17,917 nucleotides of DNA. Source: an uncultured Christensenella sp. GTDB taxonomy: Bacteria > Bacillota > Clostridia > Christensenellales > Borkfalkiaceae. Made by a program: the position numbers and the translations under genes. Under the pieces are notes generated by a model that was given only the letters and a program-made list of their open reading frames with translations, had not been told where the DNA came from and did no database searches. The stretch is taken from assembly GCA_910586035.1 (NCBI GenBank), contig CAJUHT010000027.1, positions 1 through 17,917 of the forward strand. The letters run 5' to 3'. Shown here piece by piece: positions 5,773 to 14,143 of the stretch (positions within the stretch are counted from its first letter, which is position 1; every line of letters starts with the position of its first letter).

Positions 5773-7617
5773 ATGACGGATTGCGAAAAGCTGAAATTAT
5801 TTCATAACGGATTGGATATAAGCGCGTATGATTTTTTCGGCTGTCATAATTTAGGCGAGGGCAAATACGTTTTTCGCGTTTGGGCGCCGCACGCGGTAAA
5901 AGTGAGCGTTGTGGGCGACTTTAACGGTTGGGACGAAAACGCCGCGGTTATGCAACTTTTGTGCGACGGCGAAAGCTACGCCGCAGAGCTTACCGCGAAA
6001 GAGGGCGACAGGTATAAATTCTGTATAACGACATTCGAGGGAAGAAAACTTTTAAAATTCGACCCGTATTCGTTTTGTTCCGATTTTCCCCGTTCGCAGG
6101 CTTCGGTCATATATACGCGGTTGACTTCCAAACAGCGGTTTGCCGCGGCGGGCGAAGGCGAACAGCCCGTAAACATATACGAAGTGAATTTGCTTTCCTG
6201 GAAACGGCATAAAAACGGCAAATACTACACATTTTCCGAGTTGAAGCGTTGTCTTGTGCCGTACGTGAAAGATATGGGCTACACGCACGTCGAATTTATG
6301 CCCGTTACGGAGTATCCGTTCGACGGCTCCTGGGGCTATCAGGTAACGGGATATTTCTGCGTAACCGCACGGCTGGGCACGCCCGAAGATTTTGCCGATT
6401 TGGTGGAAGAATTTCATAAAAACGGAATACGCGTAATACTTGATTGGGTGCCCGCGCATTTTCCCAAAGACGATTTTGCCCTCTACGAGTTCGACGGACA
6501 GCCGCTGTATGAGTGTCCGCTGTGGGATAATATGGAACATAGCGGTTGGGGAACGAGGCGTTTCGATTTCGGCAGAGGCGGGGTAGACAGCTTTTTGCTT
6601 TCGTCTGCGGTGTACTTTTTCGACAGGTTTGCTGTCGACGGCTTGCGCGTGGACGCGGTAGCGGCTATGTTATATCTCGATTACGACAGAGCCGAGGGGC
6701 AGTGGACTCCGAACGAATACGGCGACAACCTCAATCTCAAAGCCACGCAATTCATAAAAAAATTCAACGGTTTGATTAAAGGCAAATTTGCAGGCGCAAT
6801 AACCATAGCCGAGGAATCTACGGCGTACGAGGGTATAACAAAGCCTTTGGAAGAGGGCGGACTCGGTTTCGACTATAAGTGGAATATGGGATGGATGAAC
6901 GACGTGCTGTTTTATTGCAGGCAAGACCCGCTTTACAGGCACTATCACCATCAAAAAATTACCTTTTCTATGGTCTATTCCCTAAATGAAAGGTATATTT
7001 TGCCGCTTTCGCACGACGAAGTGGTGCACGTTAAAGGCTCTATTGTAAACAAGATGCCGGGCGAATATGCCGACAAATTTTCGGGCGAGAGGGCATTGCT
7101 CGGTTTTATGTACGCCCACCCCGGAAAAAAGCTAAATTTTATGGGATACGAAGTAGCCCAATTTAGCGAGTGGAACTATAATGCGGGCATAGAATTTTTC
7201 TTGAAAAAGTTTGAGAAACACCGCAAAATGAGTGTTTTCGTTAAAGAACTTAATAATTTTTACCTTAACTGCAAGCCGTTTTACGAGATTGAAACCGATT
7301 GGAAGGGGTTTGAGTGGCTTGTAGTTGACGATTTGATAAACAACGTACTTGCGTTCAACAGGTACGACAAGCAGGGCAACTGCGTTTGCGCGGTATTCAA
7401 TTTTTCCGGTATCGACCAGCTTGCATACACGTTCGGGCAGAACGAGGGGAAGTACGCGTTGGCGTTCTCTTCCGACGAAAAGCGGTTTGGCGGCGACGGT
7501 AAATTAAGAAAGCGGAGCTTTACGACAAAAAAACAACCAAGCCACGGCAAAGAGTATTCCTTGACAATGGATATTCCCAAGCTGTCTTGTTTATATTTTA
7601 TCAAAGAAAAATTATAA
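5773..7617 (+). CDS. glgB: 1,4-alpha-glucan branching enzyme GlgB
   Basis: Cleaves an alpha-1,4 chain and reattaches it by an alpha-1,6 bond during glycogen synthesis (GH13). An N-terminal CBM48 domain (about 25-110; FRVWAPHAVKVSVVGDFNGW) precedes the (beta/alpha)8 catalytic barrel. Catalytic residues by position are the nucleophile Asp294 (DGLRVDAVAAML), the acid/base Glu347 (ITIAEEST) and the stabilising Asp415 (LSHDEVVH). An all-beta C-terminal domain follows. At 614 residues it lacks the extra N-terminal module of the E. coli enzyme (about 730), as many Bacillota GlgB do. The ATG at 5773 has only a weak TAGG ribosome site and a very short predicted leader. It is the first gene of glgBCDAP, 16 bp before glgC. 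Confidence 0.97.
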   Translation: MTDCEKLKLFHNGLDISAYDFFGCHNLGEGKYVFRVWAPHAVKVSVVGDFNGWDENAAVMQLLCDGESYAAELTAKEGDRYKFCITTFEGRKLLKFDPYSFCSDFPRSQASVIYTRLTSKQRFAAAGEGEQPVNIYEVNLLSWKRHKNGKYYTFSELKRCLVPYVKDMGYTHVEFMPVTEYPFDGSWGYQVTGYFCVTARLGTPEDFADLVEEFHKNGIRVILDWVPAHFPKDDFALYEFDGQPLYECPLWDNMEHSGWGTRRFDFGRGGVDSFLLSSAVYFFDRFAVDGLRVDAVAAMLYLDYDRAEGQWTPNEYGDNLNLKATQFIKKFNGLIKGKFAGAITIAEESTAYEGITKPLEEGGLGFDYKWNMGWMNDVLFYCRQDPLYRHYHHQKITFSMVYSLNERYILPLSHDEVVHVKGSIVNKMPGEYADKFSGERALLGFMYAHPGKKLNFMGYEVAQFSEWNYNAGIEFFLKKFEKHRKMSVFVKELNNFYLNCKPFYEIETDWKGFEWLVVDDLINNVLAFNRYDKQGNCVCAVFNFSGIDQLAYTFGQNEGKYALAFSSDEKRFGGDGKLRKRSFTTKKQPSHGKEYSLTMDIPKLSCLYFIKEKL

Positions 7618-7633
7618 TTGGGGGATTTAATAG

Positions 7634-8836
7634 ATGCTAAGAAAAAAAGAGTGTGTGGCAATGTTGCTTGCGGGCGGTCAGGGAAGCCGTCTTTACGCGC
7701 TTACCAGCAGCATCGCAAAGCCTGCGGTATCGTTCGGAGCAAAGTACAGAATAATCGACTTTCCTCTGTCCAACTGTATAAATTCGGGCATTGATACGGT
7801 GGGTGTGCTTACACAGTACCAGCCCTTGGTATTAAACGAATACGTCGGCAACGGTCAGCCCTGGGACTTGGACAGAACTTTCGGCGGCGTGCATATACTT
7901 TCGCCGTACGAAGCAAAAAAGGATACTTCCTGGTATAAGGGCACGGCAAACGCGATTTATCAGAATATCCGTTTTATGAAGATGTATGACCCCGAATACG
8001 TGCTCATACTTTCGGGCGACCACATCTATAAAATGGACTACGACAAAATGCTTGCCGCGCATAAAGAAGCGGGCGCCGACTGTACAATCGCCTGTATGCA
8101 GGTGCCTATGAAAGAGGCCTCGCGGTTCGGTATTTTAAACACCAATCCCGACGGCACAATTTACGAGTTCGAGGAAAAACCCAAACAGCCCAAGAGCGAT
8201 TTGGCTTCTATGGGTATATACATATTCACGGCGTCTAAACTTTTCAAGTATCTCGAACTTGACGAACAGAATGCGGATTCTGAAAAGGATTTCGGCAAAA
8301 ACGTGCTTCCCGCAATGCTCAACGCGGGCGAAAAGATGTATTCCTACCGCTTCGAAGGGTACTGGAAGGACGTAGGCACTATAACCTCGCTTTTAGAAGC
8401 AAATATGGACCTGTTGGGCACGGTGCCCAATTTCGAACTGCGCGACGGCGACAGAATAATACATTCGAGAAGCCCCATAGCTCCCCCCGCGTACGTAACG
8501 GGCGACGTTTCCAATTCTATGATTGCAAACGGTTGCGAAATCGAGGGAAGCGTAATCAACTCGGTTATAGGCACTAACTGCGTTATAGAAAAGGGCGCGG
8601 TAGTGCGCGACAGCGTACTTATGGGTAACACTGTTGTAAAGGCTGGCGCAAAAGTAAATTACGCAATAATCGACGAAGATGTTACGATAGGCGCAAAGGC
8701 GGTTATAGGCGCGGACAAAGCGCAGGCTTGCAAAGTAGAAGGCAAGACTAACGGTATAACGGTGCTTGGCAGGGGCATATCCGTACACGACGGCGGAAAT
8801 ATCGCCGCGGGCGAAATAGTCGATAAGGACGTTTAA
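7634..8836 (+). CDS. glgC: Glucose-1-phosphate adenylyltransferase GlgC
   Basis: Makes ADP-glucose and pyrophosphate from ATP and glucose-1-phosphate, the committed step of bacterial glycogen synthesis. The 400-residue protein has the nucleotidyltransferase signature LAGGQGSRLYALT with SIAKPAV (12-32), the metal-binding Asp129 in SGDHIYKMDY, and the sugar-phosphate loop YEFEEKPKQPKS. The C-terminal half is a left-handed beta-helix with hexapeptide-like repeats (IANGCEIEGSVINSVIG). The start is set by GGGGG (7620-7624) nine bases upstream. It is followed 8 bp later by glgD. In Bacillota such as Geobacillus, GlgC is the catalytic partner and GlgD increases its activity, which is family knowledge. 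Allosteric behaviour cannot be read here. Confidence 0.97.
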   Translation: MLRKKECVAMLLAGGQGSRLYALTSSIAKPAVSFGAKYRIIDFPLSNCINSGIDTVGVLTQYQPLVLNEYVGNGQPWDLDRTFGGVHILSPYEAKKDTSWYKGTANAIYQNIRFMKMYDPEYVLILSGDHIYKMDYDKMLAAHKEAGADCTIACMQVPMKEASRFGILNTNPDGTIYEFEEKPKQPKSDLASMGIYIFTASKLFKYLELDEQNADSEKDFGKNVLPAMLNAGEKMYSYRFEGYWKDVGTITSLLEANMDLLGTVPNFELRDGDRIIHSRSPIAPPAYVTGDVSNSMIANGCEIEGSVINSVIGTNCVIEKGAVVRDSVLMGNTVVKAGAKVNYAIIDEDVTIGAKAVIGADKAQACKVEGKTNGITVLGRGISVHDGGNIAAGEIVDKDV

Positions 8837-8844
8837 GGGGGAAT

Positions 8845-9957
8845 ATGAAAATGGCTTCAACAGTAGGCGTTATTTTTACGAGTATCAACGACGAACACGT
8901 TCCCGAGTTGACTAAGGTAAGGTCGAAGGGCTCTATACCTTACGGCGGCAGGTACCGCGTGGTGGACTTTGTCCTTTCCAATATGGTAAATTCCGGTATT
9001 ACAACCGTGGGAATGTTGACAAAAAACAATTACCAATCGCTTATGGACCATCTCGGTTCGGGCAAGGAATGGGATTTGGCGAGAAAGGAGGGCGGACTCA
9101 TTCTGCTTCCTCCGTACAGCGACGAAAGCGAAATTCTATACAAGGACAGGTTGGAAGCGTTGAAGGGCGCTATGGCTTTTTTAAAGAAAGCCAAGGAAGA
9201 TTACGTTGTGCTTGCCGACAGCGACGCTATATATAAACTCGATTACAGCAAAGTTGTGGAAGCGCACGCGGCAAACAACGCCGATATTACTATGGTCTAT
9301 CACGAACACGAGTGCGACGACAGCGTGTCGTACCTTATGTTCGAAACTGATAAGGACGGAAAAATCAAGTCGGCGGACATAAACGCAAAGGCAAAGGGCG
9401 TTAAAAAGCATTACATAAACGTTTCCGTTGCGCGCACAACTTATCTTTTAAGTCTGTTGCAGTCTGCAATCACAAGGGGACTTACAAGCTTTTCAAAGGA
9501 CATAATACTTCCCGCCGTCAAGTCGGGCAAAATTTACGGCTATAAGCTGGAAGGCTATTACAGCAATATAGATAGTCTTTCGTCTTACTACAAGTCGAAT
9601 ATGGATTTGCTTGACAAGTCGGTAAGGGAAGAGATTTTCGGCGACAGGGACGTGTATACAAAAGTAAACGACGCGCCGCCCGCAAAGATTACGGAAACGG
9701 CAAAGGTTTCCAACTCGCTCATTCACGACGGTTGCCTTATCGAAGGCACGGTTGAAAACTGCATACTTTTCCGCAACGTTAAAGTCGGAAAGGGCGCGCA
9801 TTTAAAAAACTGTATTTTGATGAGCGAAAACATAATAGGGGAAAATTGTTCGCTTTCCTACGTGGTAAGCGACAAAGACAGTTCCATAGCCAACGGCATT
9901 ACGTTGGCGGGCTGTAAACAGAAGCCTTACTTTATAAATAAGGGTTCGCGTATATAA
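8845..9957 (+). CDS. glgD: GlgD, regulatory-type ADP-glucose pyrophosphorylase subunit
   Basis: Paralogue of the preceding glgC, 370 residues, with the same layout (nucleotidyltransferase domain, then beta-helix with hexapeptide repeats such as LIHDGCLIEGTVENCILF). The catalytic signature is degraded. Where GlgC has GGQGSRLYALT, this protein reads FTSINDEHVPELTKVRSKGSIPYGG, and the GDH metal-binding stretch is LADSDAIYKLDY. This is the usual GlgD pattern, a non-catalytic or weakly catalytic subunit thought to assemble with GlgC. The start at 8845 has AGGGGG only about 3 bases upstream, and ATG at 8851 (MASTVGV) is better spaced, so the true protein may be two residues shorter. It is 19 bp before glgA. 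Confidence 0.95.
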   Translation: MKMASTVGVIFTSINDEHVPELTKVRSKGSIPYGGRYRVVDFVLSNMVNSGITTVGMLTKNNYQSLMDHLGSGKEWDLARKEGGLILLPPYSDESEILYKDRLEALKGAMAFLKKAKEDYVVLADSDAIYKLDYSKVVEAHAANNADITMVYHEHECDDSVSYLMFETDKDGKIKSADINAKAKGVKKHYINVSVARTTYLLSLLQSAITRGLTSFSKDIILPAVKSGKIYGYKLEGYYSNIDSLSSYYKSNMDLLDKSVREEIFGDRDVYTKVNDAPPAKITETAKVSNSLIHDGCLIEGTVENCILFRNVKVGKGAHLKNCILMSENIIGENCSLSYVVSDKDSSIANGITLAGCKQKPYFINKGSRI

Positions 9958-9976
9958 ATTAAACAGGGGAAACAGA

Positions 9977-11557
9977 ATGACTGAAACTAAAAAAACCGCA
10001 ACAACCAAAAAGACAACGGCAAAAACCGCAACGGCGGAAAAACCCGCCGCTAAGAAAAGCGCGTCTGCAACCGCAAAGAAGAGTACTGCAACCGCAGTAA
10101 AAAAGACTGCGCCCGCAAAAAAGACGGAAGTTAAGGCGGAGGACAGAAAAAAGATACTCTTTGTCGCTTCCGAAGCCACGCCGTTTATACAGACGGGCGG
10201 ACTTGCCGAAGTTATAGGCTCGCTTTCTACGGCGCTTGCCAAGTCGGGAAAATTCGACGTTAGGGTGGTAATTCCTCTCTATTCGGATATAAAAAAAGAA
10301 ATGCGCGATAAGTTTACTTATCTCGGCAATCTGTACGTGCATCTCGCCTGGCGCAACCAGTACTGCGGCGTGTTCTCGTACGAAAAGGACGGCGTTATTT
10401 TCTACTTTATAGATAACGAGTTTTATTTCAAGCGTCCCGGTTGCTACGGATATTTCGACGATGGCGAAAGGTTTGCCTTCTTCTCGCGTGCGGTGTTGGA
10501 AATTATGCCGTTTATCAACTTCTATCCAGAAGTTATGCACTGCCACGATTGGCAGTCTGCGCTGGCGGCTATTTATCTTAAAACCAACTACTGTTTCAGA
10601 CAGGAATACCAGTTTATACGTTCCCTTTTCACTATACACAATATAGAGTATCAGGGGCAGTACTCGCTGGATATTCTGTCCTCGCTGTTCGATATTTACG
10701 GCAAGTATCAGTATCTTGTAGAGTTCAACAATTCAATTAACCTTATGAAGGGCGCAATAGAGGTCAGCGAAAGGTTTTCAACCGTAAGTCCCAAGTATGC
10801 CGAGGAAATAGGCAACGCGTATTATGCGCACGGGCTTGACCCCATTATAAGAAACAACCGTTTCAAACTCAGGGGCATATTGAACGGTATCGACGATAAG
10901 GGGTATAACTGCGAAACCGACCCTCATCTGTTTGCAAATTATACAGTTGACGATATGTCGGGTAAGGTCGTTTGCAAGAAAGAACTGCAAAAAATGCTAA
11001 ATCTTCCCGTTAAAGCTGACGTGCCCGTCATTTCGATGATTTCCCGCCTCGTATCCCACAAGGGGCTCGACTTGGTTACGAACGTCATAGAGGAAGTGTT
11101 GCAGGACGACGTTCAGCTTGTAATACTCGGTACGGGCGATTACTGTTATGAGTCTTTCTTCCGCGACCTTGCAAGGCGATACCCCGATAAGGTAAGCGCA
11201 AACATAGTATTCAACGGCGATTTGTCGCGCAAAATTTATTCCGGCTCGGATATATTCTTAATGCCTTCCAAGTCGGAGCCTTGCGGGCTTTCACAGATGA
11301 TTGCCTGCCGCTACGGCACGGTACCCGTGGTAAGGGAAACGGGCGGACTGTACGACAGTATCAAACCTTTGGAAAACGGCTATACGTTTAGCAATTATAA
11401 CGCTCACGATATGCTGTACGTTATAAGGCAAGCCGTTTCAGATTATAAAAATAAGGAAGAATGGGCAAAACTCAGATACAGAGCGGCAAAATCTGATTTC
11501 AGCTGGAATAAATCGGCGGAACAGTACGAGCAGCTGTATCTGGAAATGCTTAAATAA
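9977..11557 (+). CDS. glgA: Glycogen synthase GlgA with Lys/Ala-rich N-terminal tail
   Basis: ADP-glucose-dependent alpha-1,4-glucan synthase (GT5), elongating glycogen in the cytoplasm. The GT-B core runs from KKILFVASEATPF (58-70) to the end. It has HDWQSALAAIYL and SRLVSHKGLDLV, and the catalytic/donor loop SKSEPCGLSQM with Glu434 and Cys436. Two oddities stand out. First, residues 1-57 are almost only Lys, Ala and Thr with a little Ser, Pro and Glu (AAKKSASATAKKSTATA), like a histone H1 tail; normal GlgA begins at about residue 58 here. The ATG at 9977 with AGGGG seven bases upstream shows the tail is translated. Second, the usual PFxKTGGL donor-binding motif is PFIQTGGL, so the Lys15 equivalent is Gln72. 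The gene is the fourth of the operon, 23 bp before glgP. Confidence 0.96.
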   Translation: MTETKKTATTKKTTAKTATAEKPAAKKSASATAKKSTATAVKKTAPAKKTEVKAEDRKKILFVASEATPFIQTGGLAEVIGSLSTALAKSGKFDVRVVIPLYSDIKKEMRDKFTYLGNLYVHLAWRNQYCGVFSYEKDGVIFYFIDNEFYFKRPGCYGYFDDGERFAFFSRAVLEIMPFINFYPEVMHCHDWQSALAAIYLKTNYCFRQEYQFIRSLFTIHNIEYQGQYSLDILSSLFDIYGKYQYLVEFNNSINLMKGAIEVSERFSTVSPKYAEEIGNAYYAHGLDPIIRNNRFKLRGILNGIDDKGYNCETDPHLFANYTVDDMSGKVVCKKELQKMLNLPVKADVPVISMISRLVSHKGLDLVTNVIEEVLQDDVQLVILGTGDYCYESFFRDLARRYPDKVSANIVFNGDLSRKIYSGSDIFLMPSKSEPCGLSQMIACRYGTVPVVRETGGLYDSIKPLENGYTFSNYNAHDMLYVIRQAVSDYKNKEEWAKLRYRAAKSDFSWNKSAEQYEQLYLEMLK

Positions 11558-11580
11558 TTTACTTAGTTTAGGAGAATTTA

Positions 11581-14022
11581 ATGAGTTTAACTGCTATTAC
11601 CGAAAAGGAAGTTAAGGAGCTTGTAAAGGGAAAACTTTCAAGATATTACGGCGTTTTGCCTACCGAAGCTTCCAAAGAACAACTCTATCGCGCGGTAGTA
11701 ATGTGCGTAAGGGATATATTGCTTGAAAAAAGACAGCATTTCCAAAAGAAATGCAAAGCTAAAAGGGCAAAGAGAGTTTATTACCTGTGTATGGAATTCC
11801 TTTTGGGGCGTTCCTTAAAGAACAGTTTGTACAATTTAAGCGCGACGGAAGCGTTTTCTAAGGCGGTTTCATCTTACGGGCGTTCGCTTGAAGAATTGTA
11901 CGAACTCGAACCCGACGCAGGTTTGGGTAACGGCGGTTTGGGAAGGCTTGCGGCGTGCTTTTTAGACGCGCTGGCTTCCGGCAACTATCCCGCAATGGGA
12001 TATTCGTTGAGATATGAGTACGGACTTTTTAAGCAGAAGATAGTCGACGGCTGGCAGATGGAATTGCCCGACGTGTGGCTTCCCGGCGGCGAAGTATGGC
12101 TTACGCAGAGAACGGATAAATCTTTTATCGTCCGCTTTAACGGCAAGGTTGAAGAGAAGTGGACGGAAAACGGAATGCAACTCATATATTCCGACACAAA
12201 GGACATCGAAGCCGTTGCGTACGATATGATGATTTCCGGTAAGGATAGCGAAGCCGTATCCGTTTTAAGGCTGTGGAAAGCCAAGCCCTTGCAGGACTTC
12301 AATATGAAGTTGTTCTCACAGGGCGATTACTATCAGGCTATGACCGAGGATAACGACGCCGAAATGCTTACCAAGGTGCTTTATCCCGCCGACAACCATT
12401 TAAACGGCAAGTCGTTAAGGCTCAAACAGCAATACTTCCTGTGTTCCGCGTCCATACAGAATATAATCGAGGACCACCGCCACAGATACGGCACGCTTAA
12501 AGATTTGCCCAAGCTTGCGGCAATTCATTTAAACGACACTCACCCCGCGATGGCGGTGCCCGAACTTATGCGTATACTTATTGACGAGTATTACTATAAT
12601 TGGGAGGACGCGTGGGCGATTACCACGTCAACCTGCGCCTACACAAACCATACGGTTTTGGCGGAAGCGCTCGAAACCTGGTCGGAAGATTTGGTTGAAA
12701 GAATCGTTCCCAGAATTCACTCCATTATTCAAGAAATTAACCGTCGCCTTTGCGAAGAGCTTTGGGGCAGGTTCCCCGGCGAATGGGCTAAGATTTCCAG
12801 AATGGCGATTATCGAACACAGCCGTATAAAGATGGCTAATCTTTCGGTATACGGCGGGCACAGCGTAAACGGCGTTGCCGCACTGCACAGCGAAATTATC
12901 AAACAGTCGGTTTTTAAGGACTTTTACGATTTCTCGCCCGAAAAGTTCACCAACGTAACAAACGGTATCGCTTACAGAAGGTGGCTCTGCCAGTCCAACC
13001 CCGAACTCACGCAGTTGCTTTGCGACTGTATCGGCGACGGCTTTGTTCACGACGCTTCACAGCTTGCGGAGTTTAAAAAGTTTGAGGACGATGCAACCGT
13101 ATTAAGCCGTTTAGAAGAAATTAAGGCGATAAAGAAGAAGCAGTTTGTAGACTATGCTTTAAAAAAGCAGGGCTTTGTTATTAACCCCGATTCTATATTC
13201 GACACGCAGGCTAAAAGGCTTCACGAATACAAGCGTCAGCTTTTAAACGTGCTGAATATAATTGATATTTATCTCGATTTGCAGGATAATCCCGAAAAAA
13301 AGATGCAGCCTAAAACCTTTATATTCGGAGCAAAGGCGGCGCCCGGATATTCTATGGCAAAGCAAATAATCAAGCTTATAAACTTCCTTTCCGCCGACAT
13401 AAGAAAGAACCCCAAAATAAACGAAAAACTCAACGTCGTTTATATGGAAGATTACAACGTAACTATGTCCGAAAAGCTTATGCCCGCTTCGGAAATATCC
13501 GAACAGATTTCGCTTGCGGGTAAGGAAGCCAGCGGTACGGGCAATATGAAGTTTATGATAAACGGCGCGCTTACTATCGGTACTCTCGACGGAGCGAACG
13601 TGGAGATGGCTCAGGCGGTAGGCAACGAAAATATATTTATTTTCGGCTTAAAGTCAAACGAGGTAGACGACATATGGCGCGCGGGTTACAGCTCCTCTAA
13701 ATATTATAACGATTCTCCCAAGTTGAGAAGAATAGTGGAGGCGTTAATAATCGGCTTTAACGGACAGTCTTTCTCGGATATGGCAAACTATCTGTTGACG
13801 GGCAGCCCCGTAGCAGACCCGTATATGTGTATGGCGGACTTTATATCTTATAACAGAACGCAACACAAAATTAGCGAATTGTACGTAAAGGACAAAGCAA
13901 AGTGGAATAAAATGTCGCTTAACAATATTGCGGCTTCGGGCTTCTTTGCGGCGGACAGAAGCATAAAAGAATATGCGGAAAATATCTGGAATTTGAAACC
14001 TCAGGGCAAAAACGATAAATAA
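11581..14022 (+). CDS. glgP: Glycogen phosphorylase GlgP
   Basis: Releases glucose-1-phosphate from glycogen chain ends (GT35, pyridoxal phosphate-dependent). The 813 residues are the normal length. The PLP-binding motif EASGTGNMKFMINGALTIGT places the Schiff-base Lys at residue 657. Other family blocks are YYLCMEFLLGRSL, LGNGGLGRLAACFLDALA, AIHLNDTHPAMAVPEL and RLHEYKRQLLN. The start has AGGAG six bases upstream. As the last gene of glgBCDAP it couples breakdown to the same transcript as synthesis, so flux control must lie mostly at enzyme level. A clear terminator follows 9 bp after the stop. No debranching enzyme (glgX or pullulanase) is in the window. Confidence 0.98.
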   Translation: MSLTAITEKEVKELVKGKLSRYYGVLPTEASKEQLYRAVVMCVRDILLEKRQHFQKKCKAKRAKRVYYLCMEFLLGRSLKNSLYNLSATEAFSKAVSSYGRSLEELYELEPDAGLGNGGLGRLAACFLDALASGNYPAMGYSLRYEYGLFKQKIVDGWQMELPDVWLPGGEVWLTQRTDKSFIVRFNGKVEEKWTENGMQLIYSDTKDIEAVAYDMMISGKDSEAVSVLRLWKAKPLQDFNMKLFSQGDYYQAMTEDNDAEMLTKVLYPADNHLNGKSLRLKQQYFLCSASIQNIIEDHRHRYGTLKDLPKLAAIHLNDTHPAMAVPELMRILIDEYYYNWEDAWAITTSTCAYTNHTVLAEALETWSEDLVERIVPRIHSIIQEINRRLCEELWGRFPGEWAKISRMAIIEHSRIKMANLSVYGGHSVNGVAALHSEIIKQSVFKDFYDFSPEKFTNVTNGIAYRRWLCQSNPELTQLLCDCIGDGFVHDASQLAEFKKFEDDATVLSRLEEIKAIKKKQFVDYALKKQGFVINPDSIFDTQAKRLHEYKRQLLNVLNIIDIYLDLQDNPEKKMQPKTFIFGAKAAPGYSMAKQIIKLINFLSADIRKNPKINEKLNVVYMEDYNVTMSEKLMPASEISEQISLAGKEASGTGNMKFMINGALTIGTLDGANVEMAQAVGNENIFIFGLKSNEVDDIWRAGYSSSKYYNDSPKLRRIVEALIIGFNGQSFSDMANYLLTGSPVADPYMCMADFISYNRTQHKISELYVKDKAKWNKMSLNNIAASGFFAADRSIKEYAENIWNLKPQGKNDK

Positions 14023-14030
14023 GTAAGGTG

Positions 14031-14068
14031 CGGGGCGTAACTAAAAGTTGCGCCCCGTAAAGTTTTTT
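14031..14068 (+). terminator. Terminator of the glg operon
   Basis: A 12-bp stem, CGGGGCGTAACT with AGTTGCGCCCCG (one G-T pair), closes on AAA and is followed by six T (14063-14068). It lies directly after glgP and is the last sequence on the right that clearly belongs to the chromosomal core. Confidence 0.93.
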
Positions 14069-14096
14069 ATACGTAGAAAAATTTAAATAGATAATA

Positions 14097-14143
14097 TGAA
14101 AAAGCCTAAATCGAAACGCTTTAAAGCAGTTCAATTTAGGCTT
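14097..14143 (-). terminator. Terminator of the serine recombinase gene
   Basis: On the minus strand, AAGCCTAAAT (14134-14143) pairs with ATTTAGGCTT (14102-14111), followed by a T-rich run into 14099. The stem overlaps the recombinase stop codon. The loop contains a further perfect palindrome, GCTTTAAAGC (14118-14127). It is a plausible rho-independent terminator. Because it lies at the recombinase-side edge of the element, part of the same dyad could also belong to an attachment site. Confidence 0.7.
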
